Positions 11,808 to 23,018 of a DNA stretch of 64,000 bases are shown in pieces. A model generated the notes under the pieces. The model saw only the letters and a program-made list of their open reading frames with translations. It was not told where the DNA came from and did no database searches. The stretch covers positions 62,001-126,000 of the forward strand of contig CASGGR010000024.1 of NCBI GenBank assembly GCA_949318235.1, written 5' to 3'. The stretch's first letter is position 1. Each line of letters starts with the position of its first letter. This DNA comes from Ecdyonurus torrentis. Its lineage: Eukaryota > Arthropoda > Insecta > Ephemeroptera > Heptageniidae. A program made the translations under genes and the position numbers.

Positions 11808-12170
11808 CAGTTCATTCATTCATTCATTCATTCATTCATTCATTCATTCATTCATTCATTCATTCATTCATTCATTCATTCATTCATTCATTCATTCATT
11901 CATTCATTCATTCATTCATTCATTCATTCATTCATTCATTCATTCATTCATTCATTCATTCATTCATTCATTCATTCATTCATTCATTCATTCATTCATT
12001 CATTCATTCATTCATTCATTCATTCATTCATTCATTCATTCATTCATTCATTCATTCATTCATTCATTCATTCATTCATTCATTCATTCATTCATTCATT
12101 CATTCATTCATTCATTCATTCATTCATTCATTCATTCATTCATTCATTCATTCATTCATTCATTCATTAT
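11808..12170. repeat. (ATTC)n tetranucleotide array, about 360 bp
   Basis: A nearly perfect array that is the reverse complement of the 10709-11213 array, which lies 595 bp upstream. The two could pair as a long hairpin. 12170-13515 contains AT-rich unique sequence with no feature I can support. Confidence 0.97.
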
Positions 12171-13516
12171 TTTGAATTTAATTTGCTTATAAGCAATGTT
12201 TATCAAAAGTTTTATTACTTGAAATTTATATTTGAATTTCCAAATTCCCAAGTACCATAATACAGTACATTCTGTAAAGTTCACGAGGTCAAATACTCTG
12301 ACTCTTGAAGCAAATATAAGTGCGGGTAATTTTAAATAATTTCTATGCTACGTAGAAATTTTTGCAAAGTCACTTTGTAAGAACATATGAAATTAAAATA
12401 ATTTGCCATTTTTCTTATAATTGAAATAAAATACGGGCTTGTCAGTACTTAATTATATATTAAAATTTTCGTAAAAATTATGTACTTTTTAAATACCAAT
12501 TGTTTCTGTTCTTTTTTCTGTATATACCCAAACTTTGATCCCCTCTCGTTTTTTTTTTTTTATTTTTTTTTTCCTTTTCTTTTTATAAAATATGCAGCAT
12601 CATTTTAAAAGAGGTTCACAAATCTTTGCATACAAAATTTTGTGACGTGTGTATTATAAAATTTTGCATGAAAGAAATTTTTAATTGGAGTTTTAAACAT
12701 CTATCTAAAATTAATAATAATGATGATTCTTATTTATTGAAACTCTATATTTATAAACCTATATGCTTACGCTGTGTTCATTGTTATTTGTTAGTATATA
12801 TATGCAGAACAACGTTTTTAATTTCATCATCAGTATTATGACAATAAATTTAAAAATACAGACATGTAGGTTCTTGTATAAGAAAGAATTAATTACCTTA
12901 TTAAATTAGTTCAGATCATTTATAAATAGTTTTGCTATTTACTTATAATAAGAATCATTAAAAAATGTGAGTTGCATTACATAATGTGGAAAACCTTGCA
13001 ATGAAAGAATTTGCTAACACTTGAAGTAGTAGGAATGAAGAAAAAAATTATATAATTTGTCAGTTATTATTATTATTATTATTATATAATATATTTTTTT
13101 ATCATTATTATTTGAAGCATGAAAGTTAATTTGGTGGATAAAAACAGAATCATTGAATTTTTTGCATAATTAAAATAATAATAATATCGAATCGGAAAAG
13201 AAGGGTGGAAATTATTCCTGTTGTGGTTTCTGCAGTGAATGGTCTGGTTATAGCAAAGATTGGTTGACAGCAAGAGACAAGTTGAACCTCGAGGACAGGC
13301 ATTTAAGTGCAGAAAGCTGCAGTTCTTGGCACAGCTAACATCGTGCGCAAAGTGCTTAGTTTGCAATCCCTCTTTTTGTCACCTGCAGTTTCTATCAAAT
13401 AACTGGTACTGGATTATTCTCACCTTCACCTTGCATCAAGTAGAATTCCGGTGTTGGTGTTACACAAGAAAAAATGAAGAGAACTCATATAATAAATAAT
13501 GCAAAAGAACGTTATT

Positions 13517-13826
13517 TATAGGGTGTATGCGGATGACGTCATATTTATTGCGCTTGGAGGCCATACTGGAGTAGTGCATAACATTGCTCAGCATAGGACA
13601 AACTTCATTTATGCCAATTTTCTTTGGGAAATCAGTTAATTTTTTGTTATTGTTATTTTTCTCACATACTTGATACTAATTCAACATATTTACAGCATCG
13701 AAATGCTCTCAAAACTATTACATATAGTGTTTTTAAACTGGCAAAAAGATTTTTATCCTATGTCACCCATGTTATTGAGTTATCCAATATGGCGTCGACT
13801 TTAACATGAATGCATAGACCCTATAC
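13517..13826 (-). mobile_element. Family A non-autonomous DNA transposon
   Basis: It runs from TATAGGGTGTATGCGGATGA with the CRE to TGAATGCATAGACCCTATA. It belongs to the subfamily with a TTGGATAACTCAATAACATG-like end (here the inverse, CATGTTATTGAGTTATCC). Confidence 0.88.
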
Positions 13827-13843
13827 TATGCGTCTATCTTTAA

Positions 13844-14158
13844 AGGCATAGAAAACATGTAAACATAAGCATTTATATCACAAAACACTTGATTAGACTT
13901 ACATAAATAACTTTAGTTTGTCTCAAAACCCAACTGTAGCGCCTTAGCCGTGATTAGAAAAATTTGATTTATGCAACCCGCACAACATTTTCATACTAGT
14001 TTTTGCCTGTAAATGACGTCATATACAGGAATATTGCATACTTTACATTTTTTTCAAGCTCTTTCGTGGGGCCACATTTGCATTCTGGTAAAAATTATCA
14101 ACATTTTTGTAGATCCCATTTTGTGTTTAGAAAATGTTGTTTTATGTTTTCTATGCCT
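13844..14158 (+). mobile_element. Family B (TTAA-type) non-autonomous transposon
   Basis: It is flanked by TTAA at 13840-13843 and 14159-14162. The ends are AGGCATAGAAAACATGT and the inverse, TTTTATGTTTTCTATGCCT. The interior carries CACAAAACACTTGAT, CAACCCGCACAACATTTTCA and a TGACGTCA. It lies 17 bp from a family A copy. Confidence 0.88.
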
Positions 14159-14757
14159 TTAAGGGTTATTTTAAATACTAATTCAATTAAAATTAGAAAT
14201 TATTTGTAATAAGATTAATAATTTATAATTCATAAAAGTATATTTAGTAAATGCAAAAGTTTACAATTATTATCAGACACATATGCAGAATAAGCGTCTT
14301 GTTTGAGCGACGCTCATCACGTAAGCGCGCTCAAAATTTTGCAGCACAGAGGAATCGTCGATCATTTAATAAAGTCGCGAACGTGATCGGAAGTGCAGTC
14401 AAAATATTGTAAGCATAACGACGTGAGAGTTCCTGAATTTTTGTTCTGTGGAATTCAAAATAAGGAACTAAAAATAGAGTTACTTTATTGACTGTCAAAA
14501 TATTGCGGATTAATCCACTAATGCACCTTCTACCACAGTTAAAATTGTGATGTAAAATAAATTTCTAATCACCACACAGGTCCAACTATATAGACACACT
14601 AACTTTTTTAAGATTTACATATATGAGCAAAATATGAGCACCCTCAAAAAATTCACGAGCATATGATCGTGAGCATGCTTATATGAAAATATGCAAGCTC
14701 GAGTGGCTGGCCAAGTCCGATAATTATGGTTAAACTATTTTGTGTGTATATATATAT

Positions 14758-14767
<10 letters not shown>

Positions 14768-14838
<71 letters not shown>
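14768..14838. repeat. (TA)n microsatellite with flanking (CA)n
   Basis: A CACACACACA run leads into about 70 bp of TA. 14160-14760 has no recognisable feature apart from a slightly GC-richer stretch near 14290-14400. Confidence 0.93.
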
Positions 14839-14841
<3 letters not shown>

Positions 14842-15228
14842 AATAATATGCAAAATATTTTACGTAATAATATACGAATATTCAGCATTATGTAGCAAAA
14901 ATACCTCATTGTGTGTGAAAATACCACAATGAATGAGAGAATGAGATAGAACATGCATTTCATTGTTATGATGACTGAATTTTTTTGTAATCTAAACATG
15001 TTAGAGATAATTAAATCTATTAGTTTGTCAGTCATATCAATCAGTCATCGACCTTTATATATCTGATTTCTTAATACACACACGTGTCTATACTTTTAAT
15101 ATTTTTAATTTTAGGAAAATCAAGATTTGAATTGCATGCATATTATTTTATACAAAACTTAAATTCTTTCTCGCAAACTTTTAGCTTATAGTGCTCGACT
15201 GATCGATATCTGTCTATCTTGCCTTTTT

Positions 15229-15344
15229 CATTCATTCATTCATTCATTCATTCATTCATTCATTCATTCATTCATTCATTCATTCATTCATTCATTCATT
15301 CATTCATTCATTCATTCATTCATTCATTCATTCATTCATTCATT
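15229..15344. repeat. (ATTC)n tetranucleotide array, about 115 bp
   Basis: Perfect repeats in the same orientation as the array at 11808. Confidence 0.97.
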
Positions 15345-15678
15345 TTTAGAATTTATAAACGGAATAAGTGAACTGAAACTTAACCTTTTATTCCCGACAC
15401 CTGTGATTGGTTAGTACAGTACGTCATATCACTCTTAATGGGAAACCAAATTATTGATGTTAAATTTATCATTAAATATTATGATGTTATGATATTACGT
15501 CAAATTTAGCATTATCGTTTATCTTCTAATAATGTAATTGGCAAGCCTATATAACCAAGAACCAAAACCACATAATGACTTGTCGATAATATAGACGAAA
15601 AGTCTCAAGGAAAAAGAGACCAGTATATTATAGAATCACATTATTCATCGTAATGTTTTATGAATAGAAATCTCTACA

Positions 15679-16292
15679 TAGGATGTATCCGCATGACGTC
15701 ATACTGAATGCGCTTTGATGTCATATTAGATCAATGAACAACATTAACATTACTCAGTATAGAATAAACGTAGTTCTTATGTATTTTCTTAACGAAATAA
15801 GATCAATTTTTTCCCTCGCATACTTGAAAACCTCGCTGTCAAAAACATTGCATAAGTATATATTTTTAAAATGACAAAATGTTGTTGTTTATTTACCTAT
15901 AATTATACTAGCCCATTATTAAAAGCATAGAACACATTGAACAAAAGAACATGTGTAGTATCCTAACATATACCTAAATATCAACGTTGATTTGGCCGGA
16001 GTCATTGATTTCTAATTTATTTTACATTCACAAAATGTCAGCTGCATGTTTATGACGTCACAGCTCGCCTGTTTCCACACGCGTGGACTAGTAAGCTGTG
16101 ACGTCATAAACATGCAGCTGACATTTAGTAAATGGAAAATAAATTAGAAATCAATGACTCCGGTCAAATTAACGTTGATATTTAGGTATATGTTAGGATA
16201 CTAGTACTAGACATGTTTTTTGTTCAATGTGTTCTATGCCTTTAAGCAATCAAAGATAGCATCAACTTATTTATGAATGCATACACCCTATA
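15679..16292 (-). mobile_element. Family A transposon interrupted by a TTAA-type element
   Basis: Family A sequence runs 15679-15922 (ATAGGATGTATCCGC, TGACGTCA, a diverged core). It resumes at 16242-16292 with AGCAATCAAAGATAGCATCA and TGAATGCATACACCCTATA. The interruption is the element at 15923-16241. Confidence 0.82.
15923..16241. mobile_element. TTAA-type fold-back transposon nested in family A
   Basis: It is flanked by TTAA (15919-15922 and 16242-16245). The ends are AAGCATAGAACACATTGAAC and the inverse, GTTCAATGTGTTCTATGCCT, like family B. The arms are long inverted repeats, each with TATGACGTCA next to ACAGCT or AGCTGTG, meeting around CACACGCGTGGACTAG. It has no coding capacity. Confidence 0.88.
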
Positions 16293-16347
16293 TGCAATAT
16301 TCTATAGTTTAGTATACTTTTATCAGAGCGTTTGTAAATTAGTATTC

Positions 16348-16352
<5 letters not shown>

Positions 16353-16384
<32 letters not shown>
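16353..16384. repeat. Poly(A) run
   Basis: About 31 A's. The 16400-16740 interval is AT-rich with nothing recognisable. Confidence 0.9.
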
Positions 16385-16386
<2 letters not shown>

Positions 16387-16742
16387 AGGTGACTGGCTGA
16401 TTTGACAAACTGAACGGTCACTAAATATAAAATAAACAAGATGTAAAGATGAAAATGTTACTTAAAAGATTTGTCATGTCAAGCACATAAAAACAAGTTC
16501 AAATATTGAAGTTATTATACATCAAAGATAACACGTAAAAATATGTAAAATTGAAATTTTAGCACAGACAAGTCAATTAGAAACTTGTTAAAAATTAATT
16601 TAAAACTTTTTACATGCAAAGATAAATAAATTTTTAGATTAATTAAATAAGAAATTTAGATTTGTTTTAATGCTGGTGGGTATATAAAAAGCGATGAAAG
16701 AAATATTGTGCAAAAAAATATTTTTCAAAGTAAGTATACCGC

Positions 16743-17389
16743 TATGAGTGGTTGCATTAGAATAAGAGTCGACGCCATTTGTGAGTACTAAATAGCTTGG
16801 GCCAGTATGGGAAAAATATATATATTCTCAGTTTAAAAATACTTATAAGAATAGGATGTATGCATTCATGTTAAAGTCAACGCCATGTTCGATCACTCAA
16901 TAACATGGGCAGCATAGGAAAATTGCTTATTTTACCACTTTAAAAATATTTCTAACAAGTAACAACATTTTTGAGACCATTGATGCTGATAATAGGTTGA
17001 ATTAGTATCTCAAGTATGTTATATAGAAAAAAAATAATAACAAAAAAATTAACCGATTTTCCAAACCAATTAGCTATAAACTAAGTTTTGTCCTATGCTG
17101 AGCAATGTTATTTATTACTCCAGTATGTCGTCCAAGCGCATTAAATATGACGTCATGCGGATACACCCTATATTATTGAGAGCATTGATATGCTGTTAAC
17201 AGGTTGAATTAGGTTTTCAAGTACGCGAGAAAAATAATAAAATTCGCTAATTAAAAAAAATAATAATAATAAATAAATAAATAACATAAAAACCACGTTA
17301 CATTTGTCCTATGCTGAGCATTGTTATTCATTGCTCCAGCATGGCATCAAAGCGCATTCAGTATGACGTCATGCGCACACACCCTATAT
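16743..17389 (+). mobile_element. Family A transposon (outer copy) interrupted by another family A copy
   Basis: The left part, 16743-16851, runs from TATGAGTGGTTGCATT through GTCGACGCCAT to TTTAAAAATACTTA. The right part resumes at 17172 with TTGAGAGCATTGATATGCTG and ends TGACGTCATGCGCACACACC plus CTATA. Together the two parts make one full element. Confidence 0.85.
16852..17171 (+). mobile_element. Family A transposon (inner copy, nested)
   Basis: A complete copy from TAGGATGTATGCATTCATG to GGATACACCCTA, sitting inside the outer copy at 16743-17389. It has TA at both borders, consistent with a TA target. It belongs to the subfamily with ATCACTCAATAACATGGG near its left end. Confidence 0.86.
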
Positions 17390-17846
17390 ACCTTTATAAT
17401 GATTTCATTCACTTTTGCTGCTATGTGAATTAGCAACCACAAAGACATAAAATTATAAGATAATTAGATTTTACATAACTTATTTCATTTCTTATAAAAA
17501 GAAGTTGATCGAATTAAAAAATAATAATATTGTCGTGTCGTGTATTATCAATCTTTGTCCATATATTAAAAGTTAACAATTTTGGTGGGGAATTTTCAAT
17601 TTTCCGGCGTAATTTTGACTCCCAGTAATTCTATATACGCAAACATTAGAAAAGCCCGTAATACCTGGAATAAAAAAAAAATCAGGTATACGTAACATTG
17701 AACTGCGGTTTGCGACTTCATAGAAACATTTTGTTGATTTATTAACACTTGATATGTTATTAAATCTCAATGATTTTTTATTTTTTTTATTTTTTATAAT
17801 AGCTTGAAATTTATGTATTAGATTTTTATACACTCAGAAAAAATAA

Positions 17847-18460
17847 CACTCTAAAATTTGGTATGCATTACTTTAGTTACGAATACTATATAACTTATTG
17901 AACATAATCATTTTTAAGTTATTATGAGTAGCTAAAATAATGCATTTTAGCAAGTTATTAAAAATAGCTAATTTAAAGGAATAGACCAGAGAAAAACATA
18001 AGCATTTATATCACAAAACACTTGATGGGATTTACATAAACAACATTAGTTTGTCTCAAAACCCAACAGTAGCCACGTAGCAGTGATCAGAAAATTCTAT
18101 TTATGCAACTCGCATAACATTTTCATACTAATTTTTGCATGTTTCTGGCGTCATAAACATAAATTTTCACGCAAATTGCATAATTTACAGTTTTTTTACG
18201 CTCTCTCGTGGGGCTACATTAAAATTGTGGTAAATTTTTTTATCAATTTTGAAGATCCCATTTCGTGGTTGTTCATTAAAAAGCACATGTTGTTTTATGT
18301 GGTCTATGGCTTTAAGTTGTTTTTTAAAGCTATTTTAAGTTAAAATAGCTATTAATAATTTGCTAAAATGTCTTATTTTATCTACTCATATAATAACTTG
18401 AAAGTGATTATCTTAAAAAGTTATTTTCGTAAATAAAGTAATGCACCAAATTTTAGAGTG
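17847..18460. mobile_element. Family C transposon interrupted by a family B copy
   Basis: The ends are CACTCTAAAATTTGGTATGC and the inverse, GCACCAAATTTTAGAGTG. The left half stops at AAAATAGCTAATTTAA and the right half resumes GTTGTTTTTTAAAGC. The undisturbed copy at 24931 reads straight through this point (GCTAATTTAAGTTGTTTG). Confidence 0.88.
17977..18311 (+). mobile_element. Family B (TTAA-type) transposon nested in family C
   Basis: It is flanked by TTAA at 17973-17976 and 18312-18315. The ends are AGGAATAGACCAGAG and the inverse, GTGGTCTATGGCT. The interior matches the copy at 58807 very closely. Comparison with an empty family C copy shows that the single TTAA was duplicated, the hallmark of piggyBac-type insertion. 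Confidence 0.92.
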
Positions 18461-18576
18461 ATAATTTATGCTATATTGCAAAACAATTATACTACCTATA
18501 ATTAAGATGTTCAACATACTTATGTATGTTGTCATCATATTACATAATAGCAACATTTGTGCTCTATTGCTCTATA

Positions 18577-18634
<58 letters not shown>
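18577..18634. repeat. (TA)n microsatellite, target of LTR element
   Basis: About 58 bp of TA, directly abutting the left LTR. Another TA tract (24133-24190) abuts the right LTR, so the retrotransposon appears to have landed inside one TA microsatellite. Confidence 0.93.
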
Positions 18635-18638
<4 letters not shown>

Positions 18639-19748
18639 ACAGTACTTCTAATATATCGCGTATATTATTTTTACATACAGAAAAGTAAGTTTTATTGTCA
18701 ATAGATTTTATCTATTAACAATCAATATTTTTAATCCTTTTTTATACTTTTCTATTTTTATATATTTTAAAAGGTTTTATTATATCTATTTTATTATTTC
18801 CTTCTTTTCAACTTCTCGCGGCGCCACGGCGGTGTCGCACACGTGGTGTTTCAGAGAAGAAACATTTGCACTTTACAACCCTTGATGGTACCGTTATATG
18901 AAAGTGCGCTTTTCTCTTTGTCTCTCGTTGACAATTCTTTTATCAAAGGCACCGCACTTACTTCGGTGGTCCATCAGGGTGGTGTGCAAATGTGTCTTCC
19001 CTTGCCATGCCACAGGGTCAATGTACCTTTGGCGTCCCCACGCCACAAGTTAGTATAAATACCGAGGGAAGCATCCCTCGGCAGATCAGTATGGGACTTG
19101 GACAACAAGAGTACGAATCTCTCTTGTTTCGCGAGTAGTCCGTGTGTCAATCACTTTATCATGTGATTGTTGATATTTTAATATGTGATTGTTTTATCTA
19201 TTAAAGTAATATATGCATAAATGCATATATAATTAGATTCTGTGAAATGCATCTTTTATATGCAAATTAATGCATAATTATATTATGCATATAATTAGAA
19301 TCTGTGCATATTTCTATCACATTAAGATTGTGATAAATGATCTATATTTGGCATAAGTATGGTAATTATCTAATATATTGGCATTGTGGTATTGATATAA
19401 ATATAATATAATAACTTTTTACTTGTCCTTTTATAAAGGGTAAATTTATATTATAATTTCATGTGGTAATAATAACGTAAAAAGGTGGATCCGTAATCCT
19501 GTGTGTTTTATTTTCTTTATATTTAAGTTACCTAACCAATAGCATATAAGTCTAATTAATAATCTAATAGCTCTATAATTGCTCTACCTTAAAATATTAT
19601 TCATAGTTTACCTAAGAGTCTCAATATCCTATTTTTTCTTATGTATGCAAATTAGCTAGCCGTTAATTTATATCATTTGCATATCATTAGTTTTTATAAA
19701 TTATTTTCATTTAAATCTAATCATGAGCAGAATCCCTGAACTGCTACA
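18635..19748 (+). repeat. 5' LTR, 1,114 bp
   Basis: It contains a candidate promoter: TATAAATA at 19054-19061, then a hairpin CCGAGGG/CCCTCGG (19062-19081) where transcription might begin. CACGTG lies at 18840-18845. ATTAAA (about 19199) is a possible poly(A) signal downstream. A 71-codon frame beginning at 18843 is present in both LTRs but overlaps the promoter and has no homology I recognise. Confidence 0.9.
19054..19081 (+). promoter_or_regulatory. LTR TATA box and start-site hairpin
   Basis: TATAAATA is followed directly by an inverted repeat of 7 bp with a 6-bp loop. The same text lies at 23438-23465 in the 3' LTR. Confidence 0.55.
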
Positions 19749-19885
19749 GATGTCGTCCAACTAGTGGGCAGTGGGTGCCATGCTACAGATGGCCCCCAAC
19801 GAGTGGGCAATTGGGCGACATGCTTCCGATGTCACTCAACGAGTAGGCAGGTGGCACCATGCTTCAGATGGCGTGCACCGCGGGA
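19749..19885 (+). repeat. 39-40-bp tandem repeat at the LTR/internal junction (primer-binding-site region)
   Basis: Three units plus a partial fourth start at 19749, 19788, 19828 and 19867, each beginning GATG and ending CATGCTACA or CATGCTTC. The unit end matches the LTR end (TGCTACA), so each unit recreates the LTR junction. The second unit carries TGGCCCCCAACGAGTGGG, which has the TGG start expected of a tRNA primer-binding site. Confidence 0.65.
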
Positions 19886-22800
19886 CCATTGCGTTTTCAC
19901 GTAATGGTAATCCATTTCATTTATTTAATTATAAAATTTTCATAGAACAAGCTATTGGTTTTTTTAGGGTAACATATCACAGAAAACACATTTTATTTTC
20001 ATATGATCCACACGTTTATTAATTATGTTTGGCACCATTTTAATTAATTATATAGTAATTAATTTAATTATGCAAATCAAATTAGAAGTAAAATTCAATC
20101 AATTTTATGGGTTCTAAATGGCTATTTAAATCGTAAAATCGGTTTTATTCATATAAACAAAAATGTTTATTTGCCGGTAAACCTCACGCTGGTGAGAGCG
20201 CGCGGCTAGCAAGCAAGCGGCAAGAGAGACAACTCTCACGCACCTTCCGCGGTACAAAACTCCTCTCCTGCTTCAGCAGAGAGAGAAAAGAGAGAAAAAT
20301 CTCTACCTTTGATTTTATTGTTTTCTATACAATTACCGCGAAACTAGGGGCATATTTCTGTTATAATTGGCAATAATATTTTGCAGTTTTATGAAATATT
20401 TTGCATTCAATTTTTACTAATATTGCATTTTAATATAATAACATAATTTCAATGTTATTAAAGCAATAAAAATATGAAACAAAGCAAGTCAATATTTTAA
20501 TAAATAAATTAAATTTTTGCCTATTAAATTTAATATATAATTTTGGCAATTCTAAGTAAAAGTTTACTTTACATAAACATTTTTATGGCAATATTTCTTA
20601 TTGTTTTTACGGGTTTAACGTAAAAAAGCCGTATTATTTAATTAATACGTAAAAATAATTCTGTGAATTATTTGTTTGTACGCTTTTACCGGATGATTTT
20701 AGTATATGTTATCGATCATGTTATTATTGCCTATTAACCGTATTTGCTTGCGATAGTAAGACGACAAAAATTGTCGCAGCGGCAATACAGGCTAACGGCA
20801 TTTTACTGTCAAAAGACAGCTGATCACTGTTATGTCATAAGACATTATTATAATAATGCTAATCATCCCGGTAAAGCAATTAAACAATAAAGGCAACAGA
20901 ATCTTGTTTTTATACGCAATTTTTTCATATAAAAAGTATTTTAAAAATACAAAAAGTGCATTTATTTTTACGTTGCATTTCTTTATATATAATAAAATGT
21001 TGGTACCAACTATCTTATTATGCGTTCTAATATGCATAGAGCTTTGCTCTGCTTTGTGGTATTTACCACTAAAATTATGCAATACCATGTATTGTTAATT
21101 ACGCATTTTTTATCTCATCAAATAAATGCAACACGCACTTTACCATAATTGCAATTCAATGAAATTACAATTAATTTGTAAATAAATCAAATTGCCTAAT
21201 GCCATTTAATTTAATTCAATGCAAGTAAATGCAATTTTCATGCAATTTCATGCAATATTCTCATTGCAATTTATATGCAATAATTTCTTGCAATTTTATT
21301 ATGACTGCTTAGTGCTCATATTGTTTTTTAACAATAAATTTTAAAAGCATTTTAATGTTTCAATTTATTAAGCAAAAAATATACCAAAAACAGCACAAAT
21401 TCACTCAAATGTTTGAATTTTAATATTTATTTTTACATATTATGCTCAATTCAATAGCAATAATATTTCAATAACCAAATTTGCATACGTTTACTTAAAA
21501 ATAATAGTCAATTTGTTTACAAATTGCATACTTTTTCCCCGGGTAGGGGCAATTTATTTCATATATTATAAAAGTAATTTTTATATTTCATTATTATCTT
21601 AATCAAAGTAAACAAAAAGCCACAGTATAATGTATAATATTTATGGTGCAATTATCATTCATAATAATAAATATCATACCACATATTACCATATTTTAAG
21701 AAGCCAATATGCCAAGTAGTGAAAGTGAAAGTGTCACTTAAATTTGAAGTCACAAATATCCAAGTAAAGTGATTTCCCTGATAAATTCCCAATTTTACGT
21801 AAGATTGAAATCTTACAATATGGGCAATAAAGTGCATTATTGCGATCGCTAGTGCAATAAAAGCGGCGCAAAAAAGTAAAGTAATAATCACTCAATCATA
21901 GAAACCCCAAGGACTTATTTTGTCTATGATTGATTCAATTTAATATCAATATATTAAATCACATGTTTAAAAATGTATCAATTTTTGCAATTTTATTGAT
22001 CATTTTTATGTATATTATTATTTGCAATTTTCATGTTAAATCATTTGCATTTTTAAATAATATTTGTACAGTAAATTTAACTAAAATCTTTGCTTGAAAT
22101 AAAGTTAAATCAAAGTAAATGTACAATATTTGAAACTTTTTATTTTTTGCTATATACTATAAAGTAAAGTAAGCAATTAAAAGAGTTAAAGTAAAATAAC
22201 TCAAATTTTCATTAAATACAAAGTTTTATTTTTTCTTTGTCTTAAATAATTTGCATTAAAATTAATCAATGAGTTCATTTATAAAGTAAATTAATACTTT
22301 AAATTTTAATATTTTGAATTCAAATAATTTTTCTTAATATTTGTTATTAAGTTTTTTATCAGTATTGAAATAATGCGTTTAAATCTGCAAATCAATATTT
22401 ATTTTAATAACTTTTATGTCACTTGTGTTGTAAGTTTTCCATGGTTTCCTTACAACGTAAAGGCAAATGCTGCAAGTTAATTCTCCCATGGTTGGATCCA
22501 TTAATTTAAATATAGTATTTTAAAACAGTAATTATTTAATAATTTTTACATGTTTTTAACTCAGTAACTACTTATTATTTTAATATTTTTTAATATTCAC
22601 ATCAATAATAAAATCCACAAGCCAATATTACGCCAATATCAATATAAAGTATAGTCTTTATTATTTTATTATATTATTTATTTTCTTAAGTAATTAATGC
22701 TATGCAATAATTTTATTTGTGTTGTGCATGCAGTTAATTTAATATTAAAAATAAAAAAAAAAAAAAAAAAAAAATCCTCATCCCACATATTTTTGTGATG

Positions 22801-23018
22801 TTTCAAGTATATTATTGTATGTAATTTTTCATTATGTGTTTGGTTATTACATAATGTTTTTCATGTTTTCTTATTTCTATAATTCTCACTTTAATTTAAT
22901 CTATTTTTAATCAAAGTTCAAATCAGTTTCTATATTTATAATATAGCGATATTTGAGTACTTTATTCCTAATAAGTTTCTCTTGTAAAGTTTACACGAGC
23001 TACTTATTAAGGGGCATT
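19886..23018 (+). other. Non-coding internal region of the LTR element
   Basis: There is no conserved protein. A GC-richer block (20170-20300) with CTGGTGAGAGCGCGCGG and CTTCAGCAGAGAGAG hairpins could be a packaging region. A TGCAAT-rich segment lies at 21120-21310. The rest is AT-rich. Small frames at 20792-21098 (both strands) and 21655-21891 are not supported. Confidence 0.7.

Noticed and set aside
11699..12192. Two overlapping plus-strand frames over the ATTC array
   Set aside because: They have the same repeat-derived origin, and no domain is visible outside the repeat.
18843..19058. 71-codon frame present in both LTRs
   Set aside because: It is preserved only because the LTRs are recent copies of one another. 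It overlaps the LTR promoter and shows no recognisable domain.
21655..21891. 78-codon frame in the LTR element interior resembling a membrane protein
   Set aside because: It is short, hydrophobic by AT composition and isolated, with no link to Gag, Pol or Env patterns.
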